From the NCBI GenBank assembly GCA_914767715.1, contig OU612066.1, forward strand, positions 13,645,001 to 13,709,000: a DNA stretch of 64,000 nucleotides. Reading direction: 5' to 3'. Made by a program: the position numbers and the translations under genes. Below the pieces are notes generated by a model. That model did no database searches. It worked only from the letters and a program-made list of their open reading frames with translations, and was not told the DNA's origin. The stretch comes from Membranipora membranacea (lineage: Eukaryota; Bryozoa; Gymnolaemata; Cheilostomatida; Membraniporidae). How positions within the stretch are numbered: position 1 is the stretch's first letter; every line of letters begins with the position of its first letter. Below are positions 49,946 through 60,683 of the stretch, one piece after another.

Positions 49946-51624
49946 ATGCTTTTTTTTCGGCCAGATCAAAAAATAGATTTGCTTCTAACTAACCTAATAA
50001 GGAGGAGCAACTCCTGCTCATCTCGAATCTGCAGACCGTTTTGCTCTGCGGCTTTTCGTTCTCCGTCAGCATCCGTTTTAATTAGGGCCACTTTTGCTAT
50101 AAAAAAACATGCCAAACGGCAGCATCGAAAAATTAAATCTCTGTTGGATTCTTATCAAACTCCGACCAGTTCAAGCTCTTATTGCCCTCATTCAACACGC
50201 CGAATATTGGAATCCTCGGATTAACAGGGGGCTCACATCGCTGACTTGAAACTCCAAAATCTATACCAAGGGAGGGTATCATGCTTTTTTTTCGGCCAGA
50301 TCAAAAAATAGATTTGCTTCTAACTAACATCATAAGGAGGAGCAACTCCTGCTCATCTCGAATCTGCAGACCGTTTGGCTCTGCGGCTTTTCGTTCTCCG
50401 TCAGCGTCCGTTTCAATTAGGGCCACTTCTGCTATAAAAAAAACATGCCAAACGGCAGCATCGAAAAATTTAAAATATCTGTTGGATTCTTATCAAACTC
50501 CGACCAGTTCAAGCTCTTATTGCCCTCATTCAACACAACGAATATTGGAATCCTTGGATTAACAGGGGGGTCACAACGCTGACTTGAAAATCCAAAAATT
50601 ATACCAAGGGAGGGTATCATGCTTTTTTTTCAGCCAGATCGAAATATAGATTTGCTTCTAACTAACCTCATAAGGAGGAGCAACTCCTGCTTATCTCGAA
50701 TCTGCAGACCGTTTGGCTCTGCGGCTTTTCGTTCTCCGTCAGCGTCCGTTTTAATTAGGGCCTCTTTTGCTATAAAAAAAACATGCCAAACGGCATCATC
50801 GAAAAATTAAATCTCTGTTGGATTCTTGTCAAACTCCGACCAGTTCAAGCTCTTATTGCCCTCATTCAACACGCCGAATATTGGAATCCTCGGATTAACA
50901 GGGGGGTCACAACGCTGACTTGAAAATCCAAAAATTATACCAAGGGAGGGTATCATGCTTTTTTTTCGGCCAGATCAAAAAATAGATTTGCTTCTAACTG
51001 ACCTCATAAGGAGGAGCAACTCCTGCTCATCTCGAATCTGCAGACCGTTTGGCTCTGCGGCTTTTCGTTCTCCGTCAGCGTCCGCTTAAATTAGGGCCAC
51101 TTTTGCTATAAAAAAACATGCCAAACGGCAGCATCGAAAAAGTTAATCTCTGTTGGATTCTTATCAAACTTCGACCAGTTCAAGCTCTTATTGCCCTCAT
51201 TCAACACGCCGAATATTGGAATCCTCTGATAAACAGGGGGGTCACAACGCTGACTTGAAAATCCAAAAATCATACCAAGGGAGAGTATCATGCTTTTTTT
51301 TCGGCCAGATCAAAAAATAGATCTACTTCTAACTAACCTCATAAGGAGGAGCAAATCCTGCTCCTCTTGAATCTGCAGACCGTTTAGCTCTGCGGCTTTT
51401 CATTCTCCGTCAGCGTCCGTTTTAATTAGGGCCACTTTTGCTATAAAAAAACATGCCAAACGGCAGCATCGAAAAATTAAATCTCTGTTGGATTCTTATC
51501 AAACTCCGACCAGTTCAAGCTCTTATTGCCCTCATTCAACACGCCGAATATTGGAATCCTCGGATTAACAGGGGGGTCACAACGCTGACTTGAAAATCCA
51601 AAAATTATACCAAGGGAGGGTATC
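49946..51624 (+). repeat. 5-unit higher-order repeat, copy 1 (1,679 bp)
   Basis: Units start at 49946, 50281, 50619, 50955 and 51290. Markers: CCTAATAAGG and GGGGGCTCACATCGC (49946); GTTTCAATTAGG with CTTCTGCTATA and TTTAAAATATCTG (50281); GATCGAAATATAG and GGGCCTCTTTTGC (50619); CTGACCTC and CGCTTAAATTAGG (50955); GATCTACTTC, GCAAATCCTGCTCCTCTTG and TTTAGCTC (51290). The block is followed by a second copy at +1,679. Confidence 0.85.
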
Positions 51625-53303
51625 ATGCTTTTTTTTCGGCCAGATCAAAAAATAGATTTGCTTCTAACTAACCTCATAAGGAGGAGCAACTCCTGCTTAT
51701 CTCGAATCTGCAGACCGTTTGGCTCTGCGGCTTTTCGTTCTCCGTCAGCATCCGTTTTAATTAGGGCCACTTTTGCTATAAAAAAACATGCCAAACGGCA
51801 GCATCGAAAAATTAAATCTCTGTTGGATTCTTATCAAACTCCGACCAGTTCAAGCTCTTATTGCCCTCATTCAACACGCCGAATATTGGAATCCTCGGAT
51901 TAACAGGGGGCTCACATCGCTGACTTGAAACTCCAAAATCTATACCAAGGGAGGGTATCATGCTTTATTTTCGGCCAGATCAAAAAATAGATTTGCTTCT
52001 AACTAACATCATAAGGAGGAGCAACTCCTGCTCATCTCGAATCTGCAGACCGTTTGGCTCTGCGGCTTTTCGTTCTCCGTCAGCGTCCGTTTCAATTAGG
52101 GCCACTTCTGCTATAAAAAAAACATGCCAAACGGCAGCATCGAAAAATTTAAAATATCTGTTGGATTCTTATCAAACTCCGACCAGTTCAAGCTCTTATT
52201 GCCCTCATTCAACACAACGAATATTGGAATCCTTGGATTAACAGGGGGGTCACAACGCTGACTTGAAAATCCAAAAATTATACCAAGGGAGGGTATCATG
52301 CTTTTTTTTCAGCCAGATCGAAATATAGATTTGCTTCTAACTAACCTCATAAGGAGGAGCAACTCCTGCTTATCTCGAATCTGCAGACCGTTTGGCTCTG
52401 CGGCTTTTCGTTCTCCGTCAGCGTCCGTTTTAATTAGGGCCTCTTTTGCTATAAAAAAAACATGCCAAACGGCATCATCGAAAAATTAAATCTCTGTTGG
52501 ATTCTTGTCAAACTCCGACCAGTTCAAGCTCTTATTGCCCTCATTCAACACGCCGAATATTGGAATCCTCGGATTAACAGGGGGGTCACAACGCTGACTT
52601 GAAAATCCAAAAATTATACCAAGGGAGGGTATCATGCTTTTTTTTCGGCCAGATCAAAAAATAGATTTGCTTCTAACTGACCTCATAAGGAGGAGCAACT
52701 CCTGCTCATCTCGAATCTGCAGACCGTTTGGCTCTGCGGCTTTTCGTTCTCCGTCAGCGTCCGCTTAAATTAGGGCCACTTTTGCTATAAAAAAACATGC
52801 CAAACGGCAGCATCGAAAAATTTAATCTCTGTTGGATTCTTATCAAACTTCGACCAGTTCAAGCTCTTATTGCCCTCATTCAACACGCCGAATATTGGAA
52901 TCCTCTGATAAACAGGGGGGTCACAACGCTGACTTGAAAATCCAAAAATCATACCAAGGGAGAGTATCATGCTTTTTTTTCGGCCAGATCAAAAAATAGA
53001 TCTACTTCTAACTAACCTCATAAGGAGGAGCAAATCCTGCTCCTCTTGAATCTGCAGACCGTTTAGCTCTGCGGCTTTTCATTCTCCGTCAGCGTCCGTT
53101 TTAATTAGGGCCACTTTTGCTATAAAAAAACATGCCAAACGGCAGCATCGAAAAATTAAATCTCTGTTGGATTCTTATCAAACTCCGACCAGTTCAAGCT
53201 CTTATTGCCCTCATTCAACACGCCGAATATTGGAATCCTCGGATTAACAGGGGGGTCACAACGCTGACTTGAAAATCCAAAAATTATACCAAGGGAGGGT
53301 ATC
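51625..53303 (+). repeat. 5-unit higher-order repeat, copy 2 (1,679 bp)
   Basis: Units start at 51625, 51960, 52298, 52634 and 52969. The last four are near-identical to 50281, 50619, 50955 and 51290; I noticed CATGCTTTATTTTC at 51960 and AAAAATTTAATC against AAAAAGTTAATC (52818/51139). Unit 51625 is chimeric: its left part has CTGCTTATC and CGTTTGGCTC, its right part has GTCAGCATCCG and GGGGGCTCACATCGC, as in 49946. The switch lies between 51721 and 51750. Confidence 0.85.
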
Positions 53304-54310
53304 ATGCTTTTTTTTCGGCCAGATCAAAAAATAGATTTGCTTCTAACTAACCACAAAAGGAGGAGCAACTCCTGCTCATCTCGAATCTGCAGACCGTTTG
53401 GCCCGGCGGCTTTTCGTTCTCCCACGGCGTCCGTTTTAATTAGGGCCACTTTTGCTATAAAAAAACTTGCCAAACGGCAGCATCGAAAAGTTAAATCTCT
53501 GTTGGATTTTTATCAAACTCCGACCAGTTCAAGCTCTTATTGCCCTCATTGAACACGCCGAATATTGGAATCCTCGGATTAACAGGGGGGTCACATCGCT
53601 GACTTGAAACTCCAAAAATTATACCAAGGGAGGGTATCATGCTTTTTTTTCGGCCAGATCAAAAAATAGATTTGCTTCTAGCTAACATCATAAAGAGGAG
53701 CAACTCCTGCTCATCTCGAATCTGCAGGCCGTTTGGCTCTGCGGTTTTTCGTTCTCCGTCAGCGTCCGTTTTAATTAGGGCCACTTTTGCTATAAAAAAA
53801 ACATGCCAAACGGCATCATCGAAAAATTGAATCTCTGTTGGATTCTTATCAAACTCCGACCAGTTCAAGCTCTTATTGCCCTCATTCAACACGCCGAATA
53901 TTGGAATCCTCGGATTAACAGGGGGGTCACAACGCTGACTTGAAAATCCAAAAATTATACCAAGGGAGGGTATCATGCTTTTTTTTCAGCCAGATCAAAA
54001 TATAGATTTGCTTCTAACTGACCTCATAAGGAGGAGCAACTCCTGCTTATCTCGAATCTGCAGACCGTTTGGCTCTGCGGCTTTTCGTTCTCCGTCAGCG
54101 TCCGTTTTAATTAGGGCCACTTTTGCTATAAAAAAAACATGCCAAACGGCATCATCGAAAATTTAAATCTCTGTTGGATTCTTATCAAACTCCGACCAGT
54201 TCAAGCTCTTATTGCCCTCATTCAACACGCCGAATATTGGAATCCTCGGATTAACAGGGGGGTCACAACGCTGACTTGAAAATCCAAAATTTATACCAAG
54301 GGAGGGTATC
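53304..54310 (+). repeat. Mosaic units
   Basis: Units start at 53304, 53639 and 53975. Unit 53304 is related to 49276, 54647 and 56660 (ACCACAAAAGG, GGCCCGGCGG) but has CTCCCACGGCG, AACTTGCC and a GAACACGCC end shared with 56995. Unit 53639 has CATAAAGAGG and CTGCAGGCC, shared with 57330 and 58337. Unit 53975 starts like 57667. Confidence 0.75.
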
Positions 54311-57300
54311 ATGCTTTTTTTTCGGCCAGATCAAAAAAATAGATTTGCTTCTAACTAACCTCATAAGGAGGAGCAACTCCTGCTCATCTCGAATCTGCAG
54401 ACCGTTTGGCTCTGCGGCTTTTCGTTCTCCGTCAGCGTCCGTTTTAATTAGGGCCACGTTTGCTATAAAAAAACATGCCAAACGGCAGCATCGAAAAATT
54501 AAATCTCTGTTGGATTCTTATCAAACTCCGACCAGTTCAAGCTCTTATTGCCCTCATTCAACACGCCGAATATTGGAATCCTCGGATTAACAGGGGGGTC
54601 ACAACGCTGACTTGAAAATCCAAAAATTATACCAAGGGAGGGTATCATGCTTTTTTTTCGGCCAGATCAAAAAATAGATTTGCTTCTAACTAACCACAAA
54701 AGGAGGAGCAACTCTTGCTCATCTCGAATCTGCAGACCGTTTGGCCCGGCGGCTTTTCGTTCTCCGACGGCGTCCGTTTTAATTAGGGCCACTTTTGCTA
54801 TAAAAAAACATGCCAAACGGCAGCATCGAAAAATTAAATCTCTGTTGGATTCTTATCAAACTCCGACCAGTTCAAGCTCTTATTGCCCTCATTCAACACG
54901 CCGAATATTGGAATCCTCGGATTAACAGGGGGGTCACAACGCTGACTTGAAAATCCAAAAATTATACCAAGGGAGGGTATCATGCTTTTTTTTCGGCCAG
55001 ATCAAAAAATAGATTTGCTTCTAACTAACCTAATAAGGAGGAGCAACTCCTGCTCATCTCGAATCTGCAGACCGTTTTGCTCTGCGGCTGTTCGTTCTCC
55101 GTCAGCATCCGTTTTAATTAGGGCCACTTTTGCTATAAAAAAACATGCCAAACGGCAGCATCGAAAAATTAAATCTCTGTTGGATTCTTATCAAACTCCG
55201 ACCAGTTCAAGCTCTTATTGCCCTCATTCAACACGCCGAATATTGGAATCCTCGGATTAACAGGGGGCTCACATCGCTGACTTGAAACTCCGAAATCTAT
55301 ACCAAGGGAGGGTATCATGCTTTTTTTTCGGCCAGATCAAAAAATAGATTTGCTTCTAACTAACATCATAAGGAGGAGCAACTCCTGCTCATCTCGAATC
55401 TGCAGACCGTTTGGCTCTGCGGCTTTTCGTTCTCCGTCAGCGTCCGTTTCAATTAGGGCCACTTCTGCTATAAAAAAAACATGCCAAACGGCATCATTCA
55501 AAAATTGAATCTCTGTTGGATTCTTATCAAACTCCGACCAGTTCAAGCTCTTATTGCCCTCATTCAACACGCCGAATATTGGAATCCTCGGATTAACAGG
55601 GGGGTCACAACGCTGACTTGAAAATCAAAAAATTATACCAAGGGAGGGTATCATGCTTTTTTTTCGGCCAGATCAAAAAATAGATTTGCTTCTAACTAAC
55701 CTCATAAGGAGGAGCAACTCCTGCTTATTTCGAATCTGCAGACCGTTTGGCTCTGCGGCTTTTCGTTCTCCGTCAGCGTCCGTTTTAATTAGGGCCACTT
55801 TTGCTATAAAAAAACATGCCAAACGGCAGCATCGAAAAATTTAAAATATCTGTTGGATTCTTATCAAACTCCGACCAGTTCAAGCTCTTATTGCCCTCAT
55901 TCAACACAACGAATATTGGAATCCTTGGATTAACAGGGGGGTCACAACGCTGACTTGAAAATCCAAAAATTATACCAAGGGAGGGTATCATGCTTTTTTT
56001 TCAGCCAGATCAAAATATAGATTTGCTTCTAACTAACCTCATAAGGAGGAGCAACTCCTGCTTATCTCGAATCTGCAGACCGTTTGGCTCTGCGGCTTTT
56101 CGTTCTCCGTCAGCGTCCGCTTTAATTAGGGCCACTTTTGTTATAAAAAAACATGCCAAACGGCAGTATCGAAAAATTTAATCTCTGTTGGATTCTTATC
56201 AAACTTCGACCACTTCAAGCTCTTATTGCCCTCATTCAACACGCCGAATATTGGAATCCTCTGATAAACAGGGGGGTCACAACGCTGACTTGAAAATCCA
56301 AAAATCATACCAAGGGAGAGTATCATGCTTTTTTTTCGGCCAGATCAAAAAATAGATCTACTTCTAACTAACCTCATAAGGAGGAGCAAATCCTGCTCCT
56401 CTTGAATCTGCAGACCGTTTGGCTCTGCGGCTTTTCATTCTCCGTCAGCGTCCGTTTTAATTAGGGCCACTTTTGCTATAAAAAAACATGCCAAACGGCA
56501 GCATCGAAAAATTAAATCTCTGTTGGATTCTTATCAAACTCTGACCAGTTCAAGCTCTTATTGCCCTCATTCAACACGCCGAATATTGGAATCATCGGAT
56601 TAACAGGGGGGTCACAACGCTGACTTGAAAATCCAAAAATTATACCAAGGGAGGGTATCATGCTTTTTTTTCGGCCAGATCAAAAAATAGATTTGCTTCT
56701 AACTAACCACAAAAGGAGGAGCAACTCCTGCTCATCTCGAATCTGCAGACCGTTTGGCCCGGCGGCTTTTCGTTCTCCGACGGCGTCCGTTTTAATTAGG
56801 GCCACATTTGCTATAAAAAAACTTGCCAAACGGCAGCATCGAAAAATTAAATCTCTGTTGGATTCTTATCAAACTCCGACCAGTTCAAGCTCTTATTGCC
56901 CTCATTCAACACGCCGAATATTGGAATCCTCGGATTAACAGGGGGGTCACAACGCTGACTTGAAAATCCAAAAATTATACCAAGGGAGGGTATCATGCTT
57001 TTTTTTCGGCCAGATCAAAAAATAGATTTGCTTCTAACTAACCTCATAAGGAGGAGCAACTCCTGCTTATCTCGAATCTGCAGACCGTTTGGCTCTGCGG
57101 CTTTTTGTTCTCCGTCAGCGTCCGTTTTAATTAGGGCCACTTTTGCTATAAAAAAACATGCCAAACGGCAGCATCGAAAAGTTAAATCTCTGTTGGATTC
57201 TTATCAAACTCCGACCAGTTCAAGCTCTTATTGCCCTCATTGAACACGCCGAATATTGGAATCCTCGGATTAACAGGGGGGTCACATCGCTGACTTGAAA

Positions 57301-57329
57301 CTCCAAAAATTATACCAAGGGAGGGTATC
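54311..57329 (+). repeat. Mosaic units with 16-, 15- and 10-unit offsets
   Basis: Units start at 54311, 54647, 54982, 55317, 55653, 55990, 56325, 56660 and 56995. Units 54311 and 54647 match 48940 and 49276 (+5,371); 54982 and the left part of 55317 match 49946 and 50281 (+5,036); 56325 and 56660 match 52969 and 53304 (+3,356). Unit 55317 ends in GGCATCATTCAAAAATTG, unlike 50281; 55653 ends with the TTTAAAATATCTG type seen in 50281. Several units here are therefore hybrids of the 5-unit repeat members. Confidence 0.75.
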
Positions 57330-58336
57330 ATGCTTTTTTTTCGGCCAGATCAAAAAATAGATTTGCTTCTAACTAACATCATAAAGAGGAGCAACTCCTG
57401 CTCATCTCGAATCTGCAGGCCGTTTGGCTCTGCGGTTTTTTTGTTCTCCGTCAGCGTCCGTTTTAATTAGGGCCACTTTTGCTATAAAAAAAACATGCCA
57501 AACGGCATCATCGAAAAATTGAATCTCTGTTGGATTCTTATCAAACTCCGACCAGTTCAAGCTCTTATTGCCCTCATTCAACACGCCGAATATTGGAATC
57601 CTCGGATTAACAGGGGGGTCACAACGCTGACTTGAAAATCCAAAAATTATACCAAGGGAGGGTATCATGCTTTTTTTTCAGCCAGATCAAAATATAGATT
57701 TGCTTCTAACTAACCTCATAAGGAGGAGCAACTCCTGCTTATCTCGAATCTGCAGACCGTTTGGCTCTGCGGCTTTTCGTTCTCCGTCAGCGTCCGTTTT
57801 AATTAGGGCCACTTTTGCTATAAAAAAACATGCCAAACGGCAGCATCGAAAAATTAAATCTCTGTTTGATTCTTATCAAACTCCGACCAGTCCAAGCTCT
57901 TATTGCCCTCATTCAACACGCAGAATATTGGAATCCTCGGATTAACAGGGGGGTCACAACGCTGACTTGAAAATCCAAAAATTATACCAAGGGAGGGTAT
58001 CATGCTTTTTTTTCGGCCAGATCAAAAAATACATTTGCTTCTAACTAACCTCAAAAGGAGGAGCAACTCCTGTTCATCTCGAATCTGCAGACCGTTTGGC
58101 TCTGCGGCTTTTCGTTCTCCGTCAGCGTCCGTTTTAATTAGGGCCACTTTTGCTATTAAAAAACATGCCAAATGGCAGCATCGAAAAATTAAATCTCTGT
58201 CGGATTCTTATCAAACTCCGACCAGTTCAAGCTCTTATTGCCCTCATTCAACACGCCGAATATTGGAATCCTCGGATTAACAGGGGGGTCACAACGCTGA
58301 CTTGAAAATCCAAAAATTATACCAAGGGAGGGTATC
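57330..58336 (+). repeat. 3-unit tandem repeat, copy 1 (1,007 bp)
   Basis: Units start at 57330 (CATAAAGAGG, CTGCAGGCC, GCGGTTTTTTTG), 57667 (GATCAAAATATAG, CCAGTCCAAGC) and 58002 (AAATACATTTGC, CTCAAAAGGAGG, GCTATTAAAAAAC, CTGTCGG). The block repeats directly at +1,007. Confidence 0.9.
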
Positions 58337-59343
58337 ATGCGTTTTTTTCGGCCAGATCAAAAAATAGATTTGCTTCTAACTAACATCATAAAGAGGAGCA
58401 ACTCCTGCTCATCTCGAATCTGCAGGCCGTTTGGCTCTGCGGTTTTTTTGTTCTCCGTCAGCGTCCGTTTTAATTAGGGCCACTTTTGCTATAAAAAAAA
58501 CATGCCAAACGGCATCATCGAAAAATTGAATCTCTGTTGGATTCTTATCAAACTCCGACCAGTTCAAGCTCTTATTGCCCTCATTCAACACGCCGAATAT
58601 TGGAATCCTCGGATTAACAGGGGGGTCACAACGCTGACTTGAAAATCCAAAAATTATACCAAGGGAGGGTATCATGCTTTTTTTTCAGCCAGATCAAAAT
58701 ATAGATTTGCTTCTAACTAACCTCATAAGGAGGAGCAACTCCTGCTTATCTCGAATCTGCAGACCGTTTGGCTCTGCGGCTTTTCGTTCTCCGTCAGCGT
58801 CCGTTTTAATTAGGGCCACTTTTGCTATAAAAAAACATGCCAAACGGCAGCATCGAAAAATTAAATCTCTGTTTGATTCTTATCAAACTCCGACCAGTCC
58901 AAGCTCTTATTGCCCTCATTCAACACGCAGAATATTGGAATCCTCGGATTAACAGGGGGGTCACAACGCTGACTTGAAAATCCAAAAATTATACCAAGGG
59001 AGGGTATCATGCTTTTTTTTCGGCCAGATCAAAAAATACATTTGCTTCTAACTAACCTCAAAAGGAGGAGCAACTCCTGTTCATCTCGAATCTGCAGACC
59101 GTTTGGCTCTGCGGCTTTTCGTTCTCCGTCAGCGTCCGTTTTAATTAGGGCCACTTTTGCTATTAAAAAACATGCCAAATGGCAGCATCGAAAAATTAAA
59201 TCTCTGTCGGATTCTTATCAAACTCCGACCAGTTCAAGCTCTTATTGCCCTCATTCAACACGCCGAATATTGGAATCCTCGGATTAACAGGGGGGTCACA
59301 ACGCTGACTTGAAAATCCAAAAATTATACCAAGGGAGGGTATC
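58337..59343 (+). repeat. 3-unit tandem repeat, copy 2 (1,007 bp)
   Basis: Units start at 58337, 58674 and 59009. All variants of copy 1 are kept. The one difference I found is CATGCGTTTT at 58337 against CATGCTTTT at 57330. Unit 59344, which follows copy 2 just as 58337 follows copy 1, also has CATGCGTTTT. The G therefore marks the left side of the exchange junction, bounding the switch to 58341-58385. Confidence 0.9.
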
Positions 59344-60331
59344 ATGCGTTTTTTTCGGCCAGATCAAAAAATAGATTTGCTTCTAACTAACCTCATAAGG
59401 AGGAGCAACTCCTGCTCATCTCGAATCTGCAGACCGTTTGGCTCTGCGGGTTTTCGTTCTCCGTCAGCGTCCGTTTTAATTAGGGCCACTTTTGCTATAA
59501 AAAAACATGCCAAATGGCAGCATCGAAAAATTAAATCTCTGTCGGATTCTTATCAAACTCCGACCAGTTCAAGCTCTTATTGCCCTCATTCAACACGCAG
59601 AATATTGGAATCCTCGGATTAACAGGGGGGTCACAACGCTGACTTGAAAATCCAAAAATTATACCAAGGGAGGGTATCATGCTTTTTTTCTCGGCCAGAT
59701 CAAAAAATACATTTGCTTCTAACTAACCTCATAAGGAGGAGCAACTCCTGCTCATCTCGAATCTGCAGACCGTTTGGCTCTGCGGGTTTTCGTTCTCCAT
59801 CAGCGTCCGTTTTAATTAGGGCCACTTTTGCTATAAAAAAACATGCCAAACGGCAGCATCGGAAAATTAAACCTCTGTTGGATTCTTATCAAACTCCGAC
59901 CAGTTCAAGCTCTTATTGCCCTCATTCAACACGCCGAAGATTGGAATCCTCGGATTAACAGGGGGGTCACAACGCTGACCTGAAAATCCAAAAATTATAC
60001 CCAGGGAGGGTATCATGCTTTTTTTTCGACCGCATCAAAAAATAGATTTGCTTCTAACTAACCTCATAAGGAGGAGCAACTCCTGCTCATCTCGAATCTG
60101 CAGACCGTTTGGCTCTGCGGCTTTTCGTTCTCCGTCAGCGTCCGTTTTAATTAGGGCCACTTTTGCTATAAAAAAACATGCCAAACGGCAGCATCGAAAT
60201 ATTAAATCTCTGTTGGATTCTTATCAAACTCCTACCAGTTCAAGCTCTTATTGCCCTCATTCAACACGCCGAATATTGGAATCCTCGGATTAACAGGGGG
60301 GTCACAGCGCTGACTTGAAAATCCAAAAGTT

Positions 60332-60348
60332 ATACCAAGGGAGGGTAT
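60332..60348 (+). other. Dyad ATACC-7 nt-GGTAT at the unit junction
   Basis: ATACC (60332-60336) and GGTAT (60344-60348) form a 5-bp inverted repeat around AAGGGAG. It is kept in most units. Variants include ATTCC at the left arm (for example near 3000, 9700, 18080), AGAGTAT (for example 10044-10050, 15743-15749), AGGATATC (14400, 16413, 22110) and GGGCATC (36858-36863). A binding site is possible but nothing in the sequence shows one. Confidence 0.4.
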
Positions 60349-60406
60349 CATGCTTTTTTTTCGGCCAGATCAAAAAATAGATTTGCTTCTAACTAACCTC
60401 ATAAGG

Positions 60407-60423
60407 AGGAGCAACTCCTGCTC
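60407..60423 (+). other. Overlapping short inverted repeats in the conserved core
   Basis: Two mutually exclusive 5-bp stems overlap: AGGAG/CTCCT (60407-60411 with 60415-60419, 3-base loop) and GAGCA/TGCTC (60409-60413 with 60419-60423, 5-base loop). The element is present in nearly all units. Many units carry A for G at one position (GGAGGAAC), which breaks the second stem, or GAGAAGC, which alters the first. It lies in the part of the unit where most chimera breakpoints map. Any structural role is a guess. Confidence 0.45.
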
Positions 60424-60432
60424 ATCTCGAAT

Positions 60433-60438
60433 CTGCAG
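60433..60438. other. CTGCAG (PstI) site, once per unit
   Basis: CTGCAG sits inside the conserved stretch around CGAATCTGCAGACCG. I saw no unit lacking it, including units with neighbouring changes such as CGAAACTGCAG, CGAGTCTGCAG and CTGCAGGCC. It gives the array a regular restriction ladder at multiples of about 335 bp. Confidence 0.85.
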
Positions 60439-60501
60439 ACCGTTTGGCTCTGCGGCTTTTCGTTCTCCGTCAGCGTCCGTTTTAATTAGGGCCACTTTTG
60501 C

Positions 60502-60511
60502 TATAAAAAAA
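60502..60511 (+). promoter_or_regulatory. TATA-box-like run present once per unit
   Basis: TATAAAAAAA matches the TATA-box consensus TATAWAAR and recurs once per unit on the plus strand, always just before CATGCC. Some groups lose the match: GCTACA in units 5694, 7703, 8709, 38873, 43569 and 46924; GCTATAATAAAAC in 1013 and 3353; GCTATAGA in 38203, 40552 and 45248; GCTATT in 36529, 58002 and 59009; GCTGTA in 48268. I see no initiator-like motif at the expected distance, so promoter activity is speculative. An AT-rich tract of this kind is also common in satellites without any promoter. Confidence 0.2.
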
Positions 60512-60683
60512 CATGCCAAACGGCAGCATCGAAAAATTAAATCTCTGTTGGATTCTTATCAAACTTCGACCAGTTCAAGCTCTTATTGCCCTCATTCAAC
60601 ACGCCGAATATTGGAATGATCGGATAAACAGGGGGGTCACAACGCTGACTTGAAAATCCAAAAATTATACCAAGGGAGGGTAT
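60512..60683 (+). repeat. Right half-unit (~172 bp) of a probable ancient dimer
   Basis: Starts at the second CATGC of the unit, directly after the TATA-like A run. The elements resembling the left half are CATGC (offset 0), CGGCAGCATC (9), the CAAGCTC...CTCAT stretch (64-83) and CCGAATATTGG (92). The two halves sum to exactly the 335-bp unit. The right half also holds the G6 run and the ATACC/GGTAT dyad. Confidence 0.5.

Larger units (their letters stand above)
60349..60511 (+). repeat. Left half-unit (~163 bp) of a probable ancient dimer
   Basis: Starts at the first CATGC of the unit. Its landmarks occur in the same order and at nearly the same offsets as in the right half: CATGC at offset 0, CGGCCAGATC at 13, CAACTCCTGCTCAT at 63 and CCGTTTGG at 91. 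In the right half the matching elements are at offsets 0, 9, 64 and 92. The match is diverged, with small indels and only short exact runs, so the dimer origin is an inference. Confidence 0.5.

Noticed and set aside
53659-53976. Minus-strand reading frame of 105 codons, and similar ones of 61-88 codons
   Set aside because: They arise only in units where the A run keeps frame, are lost in neighbours, and cross unit boundaries. This is chance openness in a repeat.
60337-60352. Ribosome binding site (AAGGGAGGG just before ATG) suggesting bacterial genes
   Set aside because: It is part of the conserved dyad at the unit junction, its spacing to the ATG is fixed by the repeat, and nothing else supports translation or a bacterial origin.
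60407-60423. Rho-independent terminator
   Set aside because: The stems are only 5 bp and are not followed by a T run.
60455-60480. CENP-B box in the TTCGTTCTCCGTCAGCG region
   Set aside because: TTCG is present, but the downstream bases do not fit the required A and CGGG positions on either strand.
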